DNA of 64,000 nucleotides from assembly GCF_035982055.1 (NCBI RefSeq), contig NZ_CP108427.1, positions 1,860,001 to 1,924,000 on the forward strand. Reading direction: 5' to 3'. Below the pieces are notes generated by a model, which searched no databases, had not been told where the DNA came from, and worked only from the letters and a program-made list of their open reading frames with translations. Position numbers and translations under genes: made by a program. Origin of the DNA: Streptomyces sp. NBC_01288. Its GTDB lineage: Bacteria > Actinomycetota > Actinomycetes > Streptomycetales > Streptomycetaceae. This document shows positions 25,509 through 34,345 of the stretch, piece by piece (within the stretch, counting starts at the first letter, position 1; each line of letters begins with the position of its first letter).

Positions 25509-26146
25509 ACACACCCGTAGCACCCGTACCCGTACGTCTGCTGCTGTGCGACGACCACGCCGTCGTGCGGGCCGGACTGCGCGCGCTGCTGTCCAGCGCC
25601 GAGGGCATCGAGGTGGTCGGTGAGGCGGGCAGCGGCGAGGAGGCCCTCGCCCTGGCCGCCCGGGTCCGTCCCGACGTGGTGCTGATGGACCTTCAACTCG
25701 GCGACGGCATGGACGGAGTGACGGCCACCAGGAAACTGACCGCCGGTGACGGCCCCCGTGTCCTCGTCCTCACCATGTTCGACACCGACGCCGACATCAC
25801 CCGCGCCGTCGAGGCGGGCGCCACGGGCTACCTCCTCAAGGCCGAACGCCCCGAGGAACTGTTCACCGCGATCCACAGCGCGGCGTCCGGCCGTACGGCG
25901 CTCTCGGCCCCGGTCGCCGACCGGCTCTTGGCGCGGATGCGCAGCCCGCACCCCACCCTGTCCGAGCGCGAGCGCGAGATCCTCGGCCAGCTGGCCCGCG
26001 GCCTGGGCAACCGGGAGATCGCCCGGGCCCTCTTCATCAGCGAGGCGACGGTCAAGACCCATCTCGGGCGGATCTACGGCAAGTTGGGAGTGGAGACGCG
26101 GTCCGGGGCGGTGGCCGCCGCCAAGGAGCGACGGCTGCTGTCATGA
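25505..26146 (+). CDS. NarL/FixJ-type response regulator
   Basis: 213 residues. Receiver domain with C-D-D-H-A-V-V-R-A-G-L, phosphoacceptor D62 in V-V-L-M-D-L, T in L-T-M-F and K in Y-L-L-K-A; C-terminal LuxR HTH with L-S-E-R-E-R-E-I-L-G-Q-L-A-R-G and I-S-E-A-T-V-K-T-H-L-G-R-I-Y-G-K-L-G-V. Coupled to the kinase at 24252-25508, so the two form one two-component system. Its targets are not evident here. Confidence 0.95.
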   Translation: MNTPVAPVPVRLLLCDDHAVVRAGLRALLSSAEGIEVVGEAGSGEEALALAARVRPDVVLMDLQLGDGMDGVTATRKLTAGDGPRVLVLTMFDTDADITRAVEAGATGYLLKAERPEELFTAIHSAASGRTALSAPVADRLLARMRSPHPTLSEREREILGQLARGLGNREIARALFISEATVKTHLGRIYGKLGVETRSGAVAAAKERRLLS

Positions 26147-26177
26147 CACCCCGCCGGCACCGGAACCGCCGGAGGCA

Positions 26178-26663
26178 CTAGAAAAGCGCCGCCCCGCTCT
26201 CGAAGTCCAGCAGCCGCTGCTTGCGGTCCAGACCGCCGCCGTAGCCCGTGAGGCTGCCGTTCGCGCCTACGACCCGGTGGCAGGGGACGATGATCCCGAC
26301 GGGGTTCTTGCCGTTGGCGAGGCCCACCGCGCGGGAGGCGCCCGGGTTGCCGAGGGCGTCGGCGAGGTCGCCGTAGGAGCGGGTCTCGCCGTAGGGGATG
26401 CGGCGGAGTTGGTCCCAGACCGTCTGCTGGAACGGGGTGCCGTGCAGGCGGAGTTGGAGGGTGAACTCCTTCAACTCGCCTGCGAAGTACGCCTGTAGTT
26501 GGGCGGTTGTCTCGGCGAAGGGGGTGTCGTCGGGGATGCCGAAGTTCTCCTCCGGGGGGCGGTGGCGTTGGTCGACCATGTAGAGGCCGCAGAGGGCGCC
26601 GTCGTCGTCGGCGACGAGGGTCAGCGGGCCGTACGGGCTGTCGATCACCGTGTGGTGCTTCAT
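26178..26663 (-). CDS. ogt: Methylated-DNA-[protein]-cysteine S-methyltransferase
   Basis: 161 residues. The active site is I-V-P-C128-H-R-V-V, followed by G-S-L-T-G-Y-G-G-G-L-D-R-K; the helix-turn-helix and arginine finger are in P-Y-G-E-T-R-S-Y-G-D-L-A...S-R-A-V-G. It takes the methyl group from O6-methylguanine onto cysteine 128 irreversibly. It starts 16 bp after the ada-alkA gene on the same strand, so both alkylation-repair genes are probably one transcript controlled by the Ada domain of the first. Confidence 0.95.
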   Translation of the reverse strand: MKHHTVIDSPYGPLTLVADDDGALCGLYMVDQRHRPPEENFGIPDDTPFAETTAQLQAYFAGELKEFTLQLRLHGTPFQQTVWDQLRRIPYGETRSYGDLADALGNPGASRAVGLANGKNPVGIIVPCHRVVGANGSLTGYGGGLDRKQRLLDFESGAALF

Positions 26664-26679
26664 GGCTGCTGCAATCCCC

Positions 26680-28146
26680 TTACACGGGAAGGAAGTTGAT
26701 CGGGTGGCTGTCCGTCGCCCACAGGTACTGGACCGCGTACGCCCGCCACGGCCGCCAGGCCGCCGCGCGTGCGGTGAGGGCGGCCGGGGTCGACGGGAGG
26801 CCCAACTCCTGGGCGGCGCGCCGGATTCCGAGGTCGGTGGGGAGGAAGGCGTCGGGGTCGCCGAGGGCGCGCATGGCGATGACGTCGGCCGTCCAGGGGC
26901 CGAAGCCGGGGAGGGAGAGGAGCTGGGCGCGGATCTCCGTCCAGTCGCTCTCGACTCCCAAGTGGAGTGTGCCGTCCGCCAGTTGGCCCACCAGCGTGGT
27001 GAACGTCGTGCGGCGGGCGCGGGGCATCGCCAGTGACTCCGGGTCCACCGCGGCCAAGGCCTCGGGGGACGGGAAGAGGTGGGTCAGGCCGCCCTCGGGG
27101 TCGTCGACCGGTTCGCCGTGCGCGGTGACCAGGCGGGCCGCGTGGGTGCGGGCCGCCGCCGTGGAGACCTGCTGGCCGAGGACGGCCCGTACGGCGAACT
27201 CCGCCTCGTCGACCGTGCGCGGGACGCGGCGGCCCGGCGCCTTGTCCACCAGCGGTGCCAGGACCGGGTCGGTCCTCAACTGGTCGTCCACCGCGACCGG
27301 ATCGGCGTCCAGGTCGAGCATGCGGCGGCAGCGGCTGATCGCCACCGGCAGATCGCGCAGGTCGCTGAGCGTGAGACGGCAGGCGATGTGGTCGGACTTG
27401 GGAGTCAGGGACGCGATGCCGTGGCCGTAGGGGAGGCGGAGAGTGCGGCGGTACGCGCCGGCGCGCCACTCCTCCACGCCCGGTACGGCGGTCGCCGCCA
27501 GGTGGCCGAAGAGGTTGTCGGGGTTGAGGGGCGCGCGGAACGGCAGGCGGAGCGTGAGGGTGCCGGGGGTCAACACCGTTGTCTTCGGGCGCCTGTTGCG
27601 CAGCTCGCTCGGGGAGAGGGCGAAGACGTCGCGCACGGTGTCGTTGAAGGCGCGGATCGAGGAGAAGCCGGCGGCGAAGGCGATCTCCGCCATCGGAAGG
27701 GCGGTCGTCTCGATCAACAGCCTTGCCGTCTGGGCGCGTTGGGCGCGGGCCAACGCGAGGGGGCCGGCGCCGAGTTCGGCGAGGAGCTGGCGTTCGATCT
27801 GGCGGGTGCTGTAGCCGAGGCGGGCGGCGAGGCCGGGGACGCCCTCGCGATCCACCGTCCCGTCGGCGATCAGGCGCATCGCGCGGGCCACCAGGTCGGC
27901 CCGCTGGTTCCACTCCGGGGAGCCGGGACTGGTGTCCGGGCGGCAGCGCTTGCAGGCCCGGAAACCCGCCTGCTGGCAGGCCGCCGCGCTCGGGTAGAAC
28001 GTCATGTTCTCCGGCTTGGGCGGGACGACCGGGCAGCTGGGCCGGCAGTAGATGCGGGTGGTCAGCACGGCCGTGAAGAACCAGCCGTCGAAGCGCGCGT
28101 CCTTGGACTGGACCGCGCGCACACAGCGCTCCGTGTCGGTGTGCAT
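26680..28146 (-). CDS. Ada-AlkA fusion: adaptive-response activator and DNA glycosylase
   Basis: 488 residues from ATG 28146 (ATG 28158 also possible). Three parts are visible: an N-terminal Ada zinc domain with C34-R-P-S-C38 and C65-K-R-C68, equivalent to the methyl-phosphotriester acceptor site of E. coli Ada; an AraC-type HTH (L-A-A-R-L-G-Y-S-T-R-Q-I-E-R, I-A-F-A-A-G-F-S-S-I-R-A-F); and an AlkA glycosylase domain with the helix-hairpin-helix L-P-G-F-G-P-W-T-A-D-V-I-A and catalytic aspartate in P-T-D-L-G. It senses DNA methylation, activates transcription and excises alkylated bases. Divergent from the aminotransferase gene. Confidence 0.93.
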   Translation of the reverse strand: MHTDTERCVRAVQSKDARFDGWFFTAVLTTRIYCRPSCPVVPPKPENMTFYPSAAACQQAGFRACKRCRPDTSPGSPEWNQRADLVARAMRLIADGTVDREGVPGLAARLGYSTRQIERQLLAELGAGPLALARAQRAQTARLLIETTALPMAEIAFAAGFSSIRAFNDTVRDVFALSPSELRNRRPKTTVLTPGTLTLRLPFRAPLNPDNLFGHLAATAVPGVEEWRAGAYRRTLRLPYGHGIASLTPKSDHIACRLTLSDLRDLPVAISRCRRMLDLDADPVAVDDQLRTDPVLAPLVDKAPGRRVPRTVDEAEFAVRAVLGQQVSTAAARTHAARLVTAHGEPVDDPEGGLTHLFPSPEALAAVDPESLAMPRARRTTFTTLVGQLADGTLHLGVESDWTEIRAQLLSLPGFGPWTADVIAMRALGDPDAFLPTDLGIRRAAQELGLPSTPAALTARAAAWRPWRAYAVQYLWATDSHPINFLPV

Positions 28147-28285
28147 CCCGTTCTGCATACGTCCAGCATCCGATACGGGGCGGACCGGGGCTGGCGGGAA
28201 TCCGACATCAACCTTGTGTGGCCTGGTCAGGCACGGATCACCGTACATCCGGCGCAGGCGTCCTGGGTGCGGGCGGGTTATGCGT

Positions 28286-28314
28286 TTGTGGTGTGACCTC
28301 CGGCTTTGTAGCGT
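28286..28314 (+). promoter_or_regulatory. Promoter of the aminotransferase gene
   Basis: TTGTGG (28286-28291) and TAGCGT (28309-28314) are separated by 17 bp. Transcription would begin at about 28321-28323, at the GTG start, giving a leaderless message. No ribosome binding site precedes that GTG, which agrees. Confidence 0.5.
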
Positions 28315-28322
28315 CGGCTCCC

Positions 28323-29612
28323 GTGACGCCTCCTCCCCCGTCTGCGCACTCCGCAGACTCCCTCCCGGCCCTGCTCGACGCGGCCCGGAGCGACTACGAA
28401 GCCCTTCTCGCGAAGGGGCTCAAGCTCGACCTGACCCGCGGCAAGCCCTCCGCCCGCCAGCTCGACCTGTCCGCCGAACTGCTCTCGCTGCCCGGCGACC
28501 GCTACACCTCCGCCGACGGCACGGACTGCCGCAACTACGGTGGCGCGGACGGGCTGCTGGAACTCCGGGAGATCTTCTCCGGGTTCCTCCAGGTCCCGGC
28601 CGACCAGCTGCTCGCCGTAGGGAACTCCAGCCTGGAGCTGATGCACGACTGCCTCGTGCACGCGCTGCTCGGCACGCTTCCCGGGGCCGCGCGCCGGTGG
28701 GCGGACGAGGAGCGGGTCGCGTTCCTGTGTCCGGTCCCCGGCTACGACCGGCACTTCGCGCTGTGCGAGCGGTTCGGCATCGAGATGATCCCCGTGCCGA
28801 TGACCGCCGAGGGTCCCGACATGGACGTGGTGGAGCGGCTGGTCGCCGAGGACCCCGCGGTGAAGGGCATCTGGTGCGTGCCCAAGTACAGCAATCCGGA
28901 CGGGACTTGCTACAGCGACGAGACCGTACGGCGGCTCGCCGCCATGCCGACGGCCGCGCCCGACTTCCGGGTCTTCTGGGACAACGCCTACGCCGTGCAC
29001 CACCTCACCGACGAGGAGGTGGAGATCGCCGACATGCTCGCCGCCTGTGCCGCGAGCGGGCATCCCGACCGGGTCTTCGTCTTCGGGTCCACCTCGAAGA
29101 TCACCCTGGGCGGTGCGGGCGTGGCGTTCTTCGGCTCGTCCCCGGCCAACGTGGCCTGGCTGCGCGGCTACAGCGCCAAGCGTTCCATCGGCCCCGACAA
29201 GGTCAACCAGCTGCGGCACGCGATGTTCCTGCGCGATGCGGACGGGGTGCGTGCCCATATGCGCAAGCACCGTGAGCTGCTCCGGCCGAAGTTCGACACC
29301 GTGCAGCGCATCCTCGCCGAACGGCTGGGCGACACCGGTCTCGCATCCTGGTCCACGCCCCGGGGCGGCTACTTCATCACCCTCGACGTGCCCGACGGCT
29401 GCGCCCGCGAGGTGGTGCGGCGCGCGGCGGACGCCGGTCTCGCCCTGACTCCGGCGGGCGCCACGCACCCGTACCGGGACGACCCGAGGGACCGGACGAT
29501 CCGTATCGCCCCTTCCTTCCCCGACCTCTCGGAGATCGAGGAGATCATCGAGGGGGTGGCCACCTGCGTACGGCTGGTGGGCTACGAAAGGCTTGCGGCC
29601 GAGGCGAGTTGA
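28323..29612 (+). CDS. Class Ic aspartate-type aminotransferase
   Basis: 429 residues from GTG 28323. PLP enzyme of fold type I; the Schiff-base lysine is K259 in G-S-T-S-K-I-T-L-G-G-A-G, with N-Y-G-G near residue 75, V-P-K-Y-S-N-P-D-G near 190 and F-W-D-N-A-Y near 220. The pattern G-K-P-S-A-R-Q-L at the N-terminus and the whole layout match the Asp_aminotransf (PF12897) group, of which the Corynebacterium AspT is an aspartate aminotransferase. Aspartate/2-oxoglutarate is thus the likely reaction; other amino donors cannot be excluded. Convergent with a TetR gene across a 68-bp GC-rich gap. Confidence 0.9.
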   Translation: MTPPPPSAHSADSLPALLDAARSDYEALLAKGLKLDLTRGKPSARQLDLSAELLSLPGDRYTSADGTDCRNYGGADGLLELREIFSGFLQVPADQLLAVGNSSLELMHDCLVHALLGTLPGAARRWADEERVAFLCPVPGYDRHFALCERFGIEMIPVPMTAEGPDMDVVERLVAEDPAVKGIWCVPKYSNPDGTCYSDETVRRLAAMPTAAPDFRVFWDNAYAVHHLTDEEVEIADMLAACAASGHPDRVFVFGSTSKITLGGAGVAFFGSSPANVAWLRGYSAKRSIGPDKVNQLRHAMFLRDADGVRAHMRKHRELLRPKFDTVQRILAERLGDTGLASWSTPRGGYFITLDVPDGCAREVVRRAADAGLALTPAGATHPYRDDPRDRTIRIAPSFPDLSEIEEIIEGVATCVRLVGYERLAAEAS

Positions 29613-29680
29613 CCTGCCGGACGACTTTCCGGCCCGGCCGGGCCCGGCCCAACTCGGTCCCGGTCGGGGCCGCAGCCGTG

Positions 29681-30271
29681 CTACGGCCGGGGCAGGACGG
29701 CCAAGGCGGTTTCGGCGATCGCGCGCAACGAGTCGGGGCTGCCTCCGCCTTTGCCCAGCGCCTCGATCCCGCGCAGCACCGCGAGCAGGAGCCCGGCCAG
29801 CCGAGCGGGGTCCTCGTCCTGCCTGATGTCACCCGCCCGCTGCGCTCCGGCGACGCAGGACGTGAGCAGTTCCCCGATGGCGGCGAACGTCCGGCGGGCG
29901 GTCTCCTCGACGGCCGGGTCCTGCCCTGAGAGCTCGGCGGTGCCCTTGGCCAGCAGGCAGCCGCGCCGAGACGCGTCCGAGGCGGTGGCGTCCGCCACCT
30001 CCAGTACATGCGCGCGCAGCCGTTCGAGGGCGCCGGCGTCCGGACCGTCGAGCGCCTGCCGTACGGCGTCGACCAGTTCGGCACAGTGGTCGTCGAAGGT
30101 TCGCAGGAACAGTTGGCGCTTGTCGCCGAAGGCACCGTAGAGGCTGCCCTTTCCCAGACCGGTGGCCGCGGCGATGTCGTCCACTCTCGCGGCTGCGTAA
30201 CCGATCGACCAGAACTGGTCCCTGGCGGCGCGCAGCACCTCGCCTTCGTCGAAGCTTCGGGGTCTTGCCAT
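29681..30271 (-). CDS. TetR-family repressor (divergent from SDR)
   Basis: 196 residues. HTH: A-A-R-D-Q-F-W-S-I-G-Y-A-A-A-R-V-D-D-I-A-A-A-T-G-L-G-K-G-S-L-Y-G-A-F-G-D-K-R. A lone cysteine (R-R-G-C-L-L-A-K-G-T-A-E-L) lies in the ligand domain, a position seen in the subgroup that controls reductases and senses electrophiles. The gene is divergent from an SDR and shares with it a 146-bp region carrying a perfect 22-bp inverted repeat, the probable binding site of this protein. Confidence 0.92.
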   Translation of the reverse strand: MARPRSFDEGEVLRAARDQFWSIGYAAARVDDIAAATGLGKGSLYGAFGDKRQLFLRTFDDHCAELVDAVRQALDGPDAGALERLRAHVLEVADATASDASRRGCLLAKGTAELSGQDPAVEETARRTFAAIGELLTSCVAGAQRAGDIRQDEDPARLAGLLLAVLRGIEALGKGGGSPDSLRAIAETALAVLPRP

Positions 30272-30287
30272 GGCTCCACGATATCCG

Positions 30288-30340
30288 TTCTTGACCGCCT
30301 CGTCCAGAATCAGCTACGTTCTGGACGAGGCGGTCAAGAA
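30288..30340. promoter_or_regulatory. Double operator overlapping the SDR promoter
   Basis: A perfect 22-bp inverted repeat occupies 30288-30309 and 30319-30340 with a 9-bp spacer. Each 22-bp arm is itself a near-palindrome (TTCTtGACc...CGTCCAGAA, 7 of 11 pairs matching), so these are two operator copies whose centres are 31 bp apart, about three helical turns. A promoter TTGACC (30291-30296) - 18 bp - TACGTT (30315-30320) reading toward the SDR lies inside. Two TetR dimers on one face would block it, and the symmetric layout suits control of the divergent repressor gene too. Confidence 0.8.
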
Positions 30341-30416
30341 TGACTGGCCGCCCGTCACGTCGTGCCACGGCCACGAGCAGCGTGCACGGCACAGTGCTCT
30401 CGAAAGGACGGGTGCC

Positions 30417-31169
30417 ATGCGCCCCATGGACGGAAAGACAGCTCTGGTCACCGGCGCCTCCAGCGGCATCGGACGAGCGATCGCGAAGCGCTTCGCAGAG
30501 GACGGCGCCCGCGTCTACCTGACCGGCCGGCGCAAGGACGAACTCGAAGCCGCGGCCGAGGAGATCGGCCCCGACGCGGTCGCCGTTCCGTGCGACGTCT
30601 CGCGGGCGGCCGACCTCGACCGCGTCATGGACGTCGTCCGCGGCGACGGACGGCGGCTCGACGCCGTCGTGGCCAACGCCGGCCTGGGCGACGGGGCTCT
30701 GCTCACGGACGTCACGGAGGAACAGTTCGACCACGTCTTCGGCGTGAACACCAAGGGCAGCCTGCTCACCGTGCAGAAGTCACTGCCCCTGCTCGCGCGC
30801 CCCGCGTCGGTGATCCTTCTCGGGTCCACCACCATCCACCAAGGCGTCGACAGAATGGGCGTCTACGCCGCGTCGAAGGCGGCCGTACGCAGCCTGGGCC
30901 GGACCTGGGCCGCGGAACTCGCCCCGCGCGGTGTGCGCGTCAACGTCATCACGCCCGGCCCCATCGCCACACCCGCGCTCGACGGCCTGGCCGACAAGTT
31001 CGGTCAGAGCACCGAGGACCTCCACCGCGCGCTGGCCTCGCAACTGCCGTTGCAGCGCATGGGGCGCCCCGAGGAGGTCGCGGCGCTGGCCGCTTTCCTC
31101 GCCGGGCCGGAGAGTTCGTTCATCACCGGTGCCGAGCACTTCGTCGACGGCGGGCAGGTCCAGGTCTGA
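30417..31169 (+). CDS. Short-chain dehydrogenase/reductase
   Basis: 250 residues from ATG 30417, with GAAAGGA ending 9 bp upstream. Complete SDR: T-G-A-S-S-G-I-G-R-A-I, N-A-G in V-V-A-N-A-G-L-G, serine in L-L-G-S-T-T, catalytic Y-A-A-S-K, and P-G-P-I-A-T-P. T-G-R-R after the second strand suggests NADP preference. Substrate unknown; the electrophile-type TetR neighbour suggests a quinone or aldehyde, which is inference. The window contains three other SDR-type genes, two of them also with divergent regulators. Confidence 0.92.
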   Translation: MRPMDGKTALVTGASSGIGRAIAKRFAEDGARVYLTGRRKDELEAAAEEIGPDAVAVPCDVSRAADLDRVMDVVRGDGRRLDAVVANAGLGDGALLTDVTEEQFDHVFGVNTKGSLLTVQKSLPLLARPASVILLGSTTIHQGVDRMGVYAASKAAVRSLGRTWAAELAPRGVRVNVITPGPIATPALDGLADKFGQSTEDLHRALASQLPLQRMGRPEEVAALAAFLAGPESSFITGAEHFVDGGQVQV

Positions 31170-31285
31170 CCGAACGTCCGATACCCACGCACACCGGCCT
31201 CCCTCCCTGTGTGCGGCACCTCACGCCCCGGTTACAAATCGCTCAACCCCTGGTTGCGAAGCGATGAGCAGTACACGATGGGCAC

Positions 31286-31672
31286 ATGACCCTGGCCGAG
31301 CGAGCCATGCAGCGACTGGAAGGCTGGCGCGACCTCAGCGCGGTCCCGGCCAGTTGCGGTACGGGGCGGGCGCTGCGGTCCGCCCACAGCGAGATCGTGC
31401 ACTTCCACTCGGACCACGATGTGGACCTGCATCTCACCGTCGGGGCCATCCTCCGGTTCCATCACGACCTCAGTGAGTCGACCGCGATCCGGATCATCCC
31501 CGGTTCCCGCTGGGTGACGGTCCACCTGGACTGCGAGACGGACGTCGACCTGCTGCTCAGCCTGGTCAGCGTCGCCCTGAAGGCACACGCGGGCGGGCCC
31601 CCGTCCGGGAGCCCGCCCGCGACCGGCTGCAACTTCCACCGGGTGACGCTCGTGCCACGAGACGGCGACTAG
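31286..31672 (+). CDS. DUF5519-like small protein
   Basis: 128 residues. Pattern S-E-I-V-H-F-H-S-D-H-D-V-D-L-H-L-T near residue 37 and I-I-P-G-S-R-W-V-T-V-H-L-D-C-E-T-D-V-D-L-L-L-S-L near 72 match the small family often labelled luciferase domain or DUF5519, whose function is unknown. Five histidines in one short segment could bind a metal. ATG 31286; no strong ribosome binding site. Convergent with ppk2, stop codons 25 bp apart. Confidence 0.7.
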   Translation: MTLAERAMQRLEGWRDLSAVPASCGTGRALRSAHSEIVHFHSDHDVDLHLTVGAILRFHHDLSESTAIRIIPGSRWVTVHLDCETDVDLLLSLVSVALKAHAGGPPSGSPPATGCNFHRVTLVPRDGD

Positions 31673-31696
31673 GAACAGCCCGAAGGGGCCCGGTCC

Positions 31697-32587
31697 CTAG
31701 AACACCGCCGCCGTGTCGTCCTCCCCCTCCTCCAGCAGGGTCGCCGCCGCGCCGACGATGCGGGGGTCGGGGCTGCCGACCACCTCCTCGTCCTTGTCGG
31801 CGTAGTCGAAGCGGGCCAGCACGCTGCGCATGGCCTCGACCCGGGCCCGCTTCTTGTCGTTGCTCTTCACCACGGTCCAGGGCGCGTGCTCCGTGTCGGT
31901 CTCCCGGAACATCGCGACCTTGGCGGCCGTGTAGTCGTCCCAGCGGTCCAGGGACTCCAGGTCCATCGCGCTGAGCTTCCACTGCCGTACGGGATCCACC
32001 TGGCGGATCGTGAAACGGGTGCGCTGTTCACCCTGTGAGACGGAGAACCAGAACTTGATCAGGTCGATGCCGTCGTCCGCCAGCATCCGCTCGAACAGCG
32101 GGGCCTGGCGCATGAAACGGCGGTACTCGTCGTCCGAGCAGAACCCCATCACGCGCTCCACGCCCGCCCGGTTGTACCAGGACCGGTCGAACAGCACGAT
32201 CTCGCCGGCGGTCGGCAGATGCTGGACGTAGCGCTGGAAGTACCACTGACCGCTCTCGCGCTCGCTCGGCTTCTCCAGCGCCACCACGCGGGCGCCACGC
32301 GGGTTCAGGTGCTCGGTGAACCGTTTGATCGTGCCGCCCTTGCCGGCCGCGTCGCGTCCCTCGCAGACGATGACGAGACGACGGCCGGTCTCCTTGACCC
32401 AGCGTTGCAGCTTCAGCAGTTCTATCTGCTGGAGCCGCTTGTGCCAGTCGTACTCCTTGCGCTCCATGCGCTGTTCGTACGGGTAGTTCTCCCGCCAGGT
32501 GTCCACCGTGCTGCCGTCGGGCCGCACCAGCACCGGGTCGTCGGCGTCGGTGTAGTCGACCCGCAGCCCGGCCAGCAGTTCGGTCAT
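31697..32587 (-). CDS. ppk2: Polyphosphate kinase 2
   Basis: 296 residues. P-loop kinase with Walker A G-R-D-A-A-G-K-G-G, a lid-type R-G-A-R-V-V-A-L-E-K-P-S-E-R-E and Walker B region I-V-L-F-D-R-S-W-Y-N-R-A-G, the PPK2 signature. Members transfer phosphate between polyphosphate and nucleotides, often making ADP or GTP from polyphosphate. It follows pit and a small membrane-protein gene on the same strand with a 60-bp gap, so it is probably cotranscribed with phosphate uptake. Class within PPK2 cannot be fixed from reading alone, but the one-domain form is clear. Confidence 0.95.
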   Translation of the reverse strand: MTELLAGLRVDYTDADDPVLVRPDGSTVDTWRENYPYEQRMERKEYDWHKRLQQIELLKLQRWVKETGRRLVIVCEGRDAAGKGGTIKRFTEHLNPRGARVVALEKPSERESGQWYFQRYVQHLPTAGEIVLFDRSWYNRAGVERVMGFCSDDEYRRFMRQAPLFERMLADDGIDLIKFWFSVSQGEQRTRFTIRQVDPVRQWKLSAMDLESLDRWDDYTAAKVAMFRETDTEHAPWTVVKSNDKKRARVEAMRSVLARFDYADKDEEVVGSPDPRIVGAAATLLEEGEDDTAAVF

Positions 32588-32647
32588 CCCGGCCTCCTCT
32601 CAAGGGGGTTCAGTGACTCAGAGGTGATCGGTGGTGATCCGCCGTAC

Positions 32648-32881
32648 TCAGTGGAACTGCGGCACGATCAGATAGATGCCGTACGCCACGACAGCCGCAC
32701 ACGCGAGAAAGCACAACCCCGCCTGCGTCAGACCGAGGGCGTGTGTGCCGCCGTCCACTTCGCGCGCGGCCTCGACCCGGGCGAGGCCGAGGATGCCCAG
32801 CGCGAAGACGACGACCACGCCGACGGTCACGCCGACACTCACCGCGAAGACCTCGCCGAGGGAGTTCCAGTCCACACTCAT
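32648..32881 (-). CDS. Small membrane protein of the pit-ppk2 operon
   Basis: 77 residues with two membrane helices (about residues 10-33 and 49-73) and a charged linker R-V-E-A-A-R-E-V-D-G-G. ATG 32881 lies 17 bp after the pit stop. No known domain. Position suggests an accessory part of the phosphate transporter, but this is inference. Confidence 0.75.
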   Translation of the reverse strand: MSVDWNSLGEVFAVSVGVTVGVVVVFALGILGLARVEAAREVDGGTHALGLTQAGLCFLACAAVVAYGIYLIVPQFH

Positions 32882-32898
32882 TGCTCAACTCCCTTGGT

Positions 32899-34053
32899 TC
32901 AGGCGGCCGTACGGACGTCCGAGGACGCCTCGCTGCGGATGGTGACCTCGTGGGTCTCGTTGACGTTGTCCGCGTGGACGGGGTTGCGACGCGAGGCGAT
33001 GACGATGAACAGGGCCACGGCGGCGGCGATCAGCGCGATCAGGGCCGTACCGAGGTTGCCGCCGTGCTTGACGACGGTCGCGGACAGACCGCCGACCGCG
33101 GCGGCGGCCGGGAGGGTGACCAGCCAGGCGATGACCATACGGCCGGCGGTGCCCCAGCGCACCTCGGCCAGGCGTCGGCCGAGGCCCGCGCCCAGGATGC
33201 CGCCGGAGCAGACCTGCGTGGTGGACAGCGCGAAGCCCAGGTGGGCGGAGGTGAGGATGACGGTCGTGGAGGCGGCCTCGGCCGCGAAGCCCTGCGGGGA
33301 CTGGATGTCGGTGAGGCCCTTGCCCATCGTGCGGATGATGCGCCAGCCGCCGATGTAGGTGCCCAGGCCGATCGCGAGTCCCGCCGCGGTGATGACCCAC
33401 ACCGGCGGACCGGCGTCGTGGCCGAGCGCGCCCACGGAGATCAGGGTCAGGGTGATGACGCCCATCGTCTTCTGGGCGTCGTTCGTGCCGTGCGCGAGGG
33501 AGACCAGGGAGGCCGAGGCGATCTGGCCGAGCCGGAAGCCCTTGGTGACCGAGTCCTTGCGGGCCCGGGCGGTGATCTTGTAGGCGAGGTAGGTGGCGAG
33601 GAGAGCGGCGATCCCTGCCACGAGCGGGGAGGCCACCGCGGGGATCAGGATCTTCTCCACGACCTTGTCGAAGTGGACGCCGTTGGCACCCGCACCGACC
33701 CAGACGGCGCCGATCAGGCCGCCGAACAGGGCGTGCGAGGAACTGGACGGCAGTCCCAGCAGCCAGGTCAGGAGATTCCAGAGGATCGCCCCGACGAGCC
33801 CCGCGAAGATCATCCCTGGTGTGACCAGGGTGTCGTCGACGATGCCGCCGGAGATCGTCTTGGCGACCTCCGTGGACAGGAAGGCACCGACGAGGTTGAG
33901 GGCCCCACTGATCAGGACCGCCGTTTTGGGCTTCAGCGCCCCGGTGGCGATGGACGTCGCCATCGCGTTGGCGGTGTCGTGGAATCCGTTGGTGAAGTCG
34001 AAGGCCAAGGCCGTGACGATGACGACCGCCACGAGGAACGTGATGTGGTCCAT
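32899..34053 (-). CDS. pit: Low-affinity inorganic phosphate transporter (PiT family)
   Basis: 384 residues from ATG 34053. The PiT signature occurs twice, as expected for the inverted-repeat fold: [13 protein letters not shown] near residue 17 and [12 protein letters not shown] near 225. Ten or so membrane helices. It imports phosphate (metal-phosphate) with protons or sodium. No phoU-like DUF47 gene adjoins it, unlike many actinobacterial pit loci; instead a small membrane protein and ppk2 follow. I looked for Pho-box direct repeats upstream and found none convincing. Confidence 0.93.
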   Translation of the reverse strand: MDHITFLVAVVIVTALAFDFTNGFHDTANAMATSIATGALKPKTAVLISGALNLVGAFLSTEVAKTISGGIVDDTLVTPGMIFAGLVGAILWNLLTWLLGLPSSSSHALFGGLIGAVWVGAGANGVHFDKVVEKILIPAVASPLVAGIAALLATYLAYKITARARKDSVTKGFRLGQIASASLVSLAHGTNDAQKTMGVITLTLISVGALGHDAGPPVWVITAAGLAIGLGTYIGGWRIIRTMGKGLTDIQSPQGFAAEAASTTVILTSAHLGFALSTTQVCSGGILGAGLGRRLAEVRWGTAGRMVIAWLVTLPAAAAVGGLSATVVKHGGNLGTALIALIAAAVALFIVIASRRNPVHADNVNETHEVTIRSEASSDVRTAA

Positions 34054-34345
34054 CGTTCGATGGAAGCAACCGAAGGCGTACATTCGGCCAACCGCAGGCC
34101 AAATCGAGGCATGGCCCGTGCAACGCCGGTGTGCACACACCCCTCTCCGCTCCTCACGCACCCCTCCCTCCACCGCACGCACACACTTCCCTCTCCTTAT
34201 GGCATGGCCCGGTCAAATCTGCGAAGCTTCCCCCGCGATCACGCAAGCGCTACGCGCGTTCCCACGGCCGCCCACCGGAACACCCAGTCCGGCCCGGCGG
34301 CCACCGAGCAGGCCGGAATCCCGGCCGCCGTATAAGGAGTTCCGT

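Noticed and set aside
32899..34200. Pho boxes before pit
   Set aside because: I searched by eye for 11-bp GTTCACC-like direct repeats in 34054-34200 and found none convincing.
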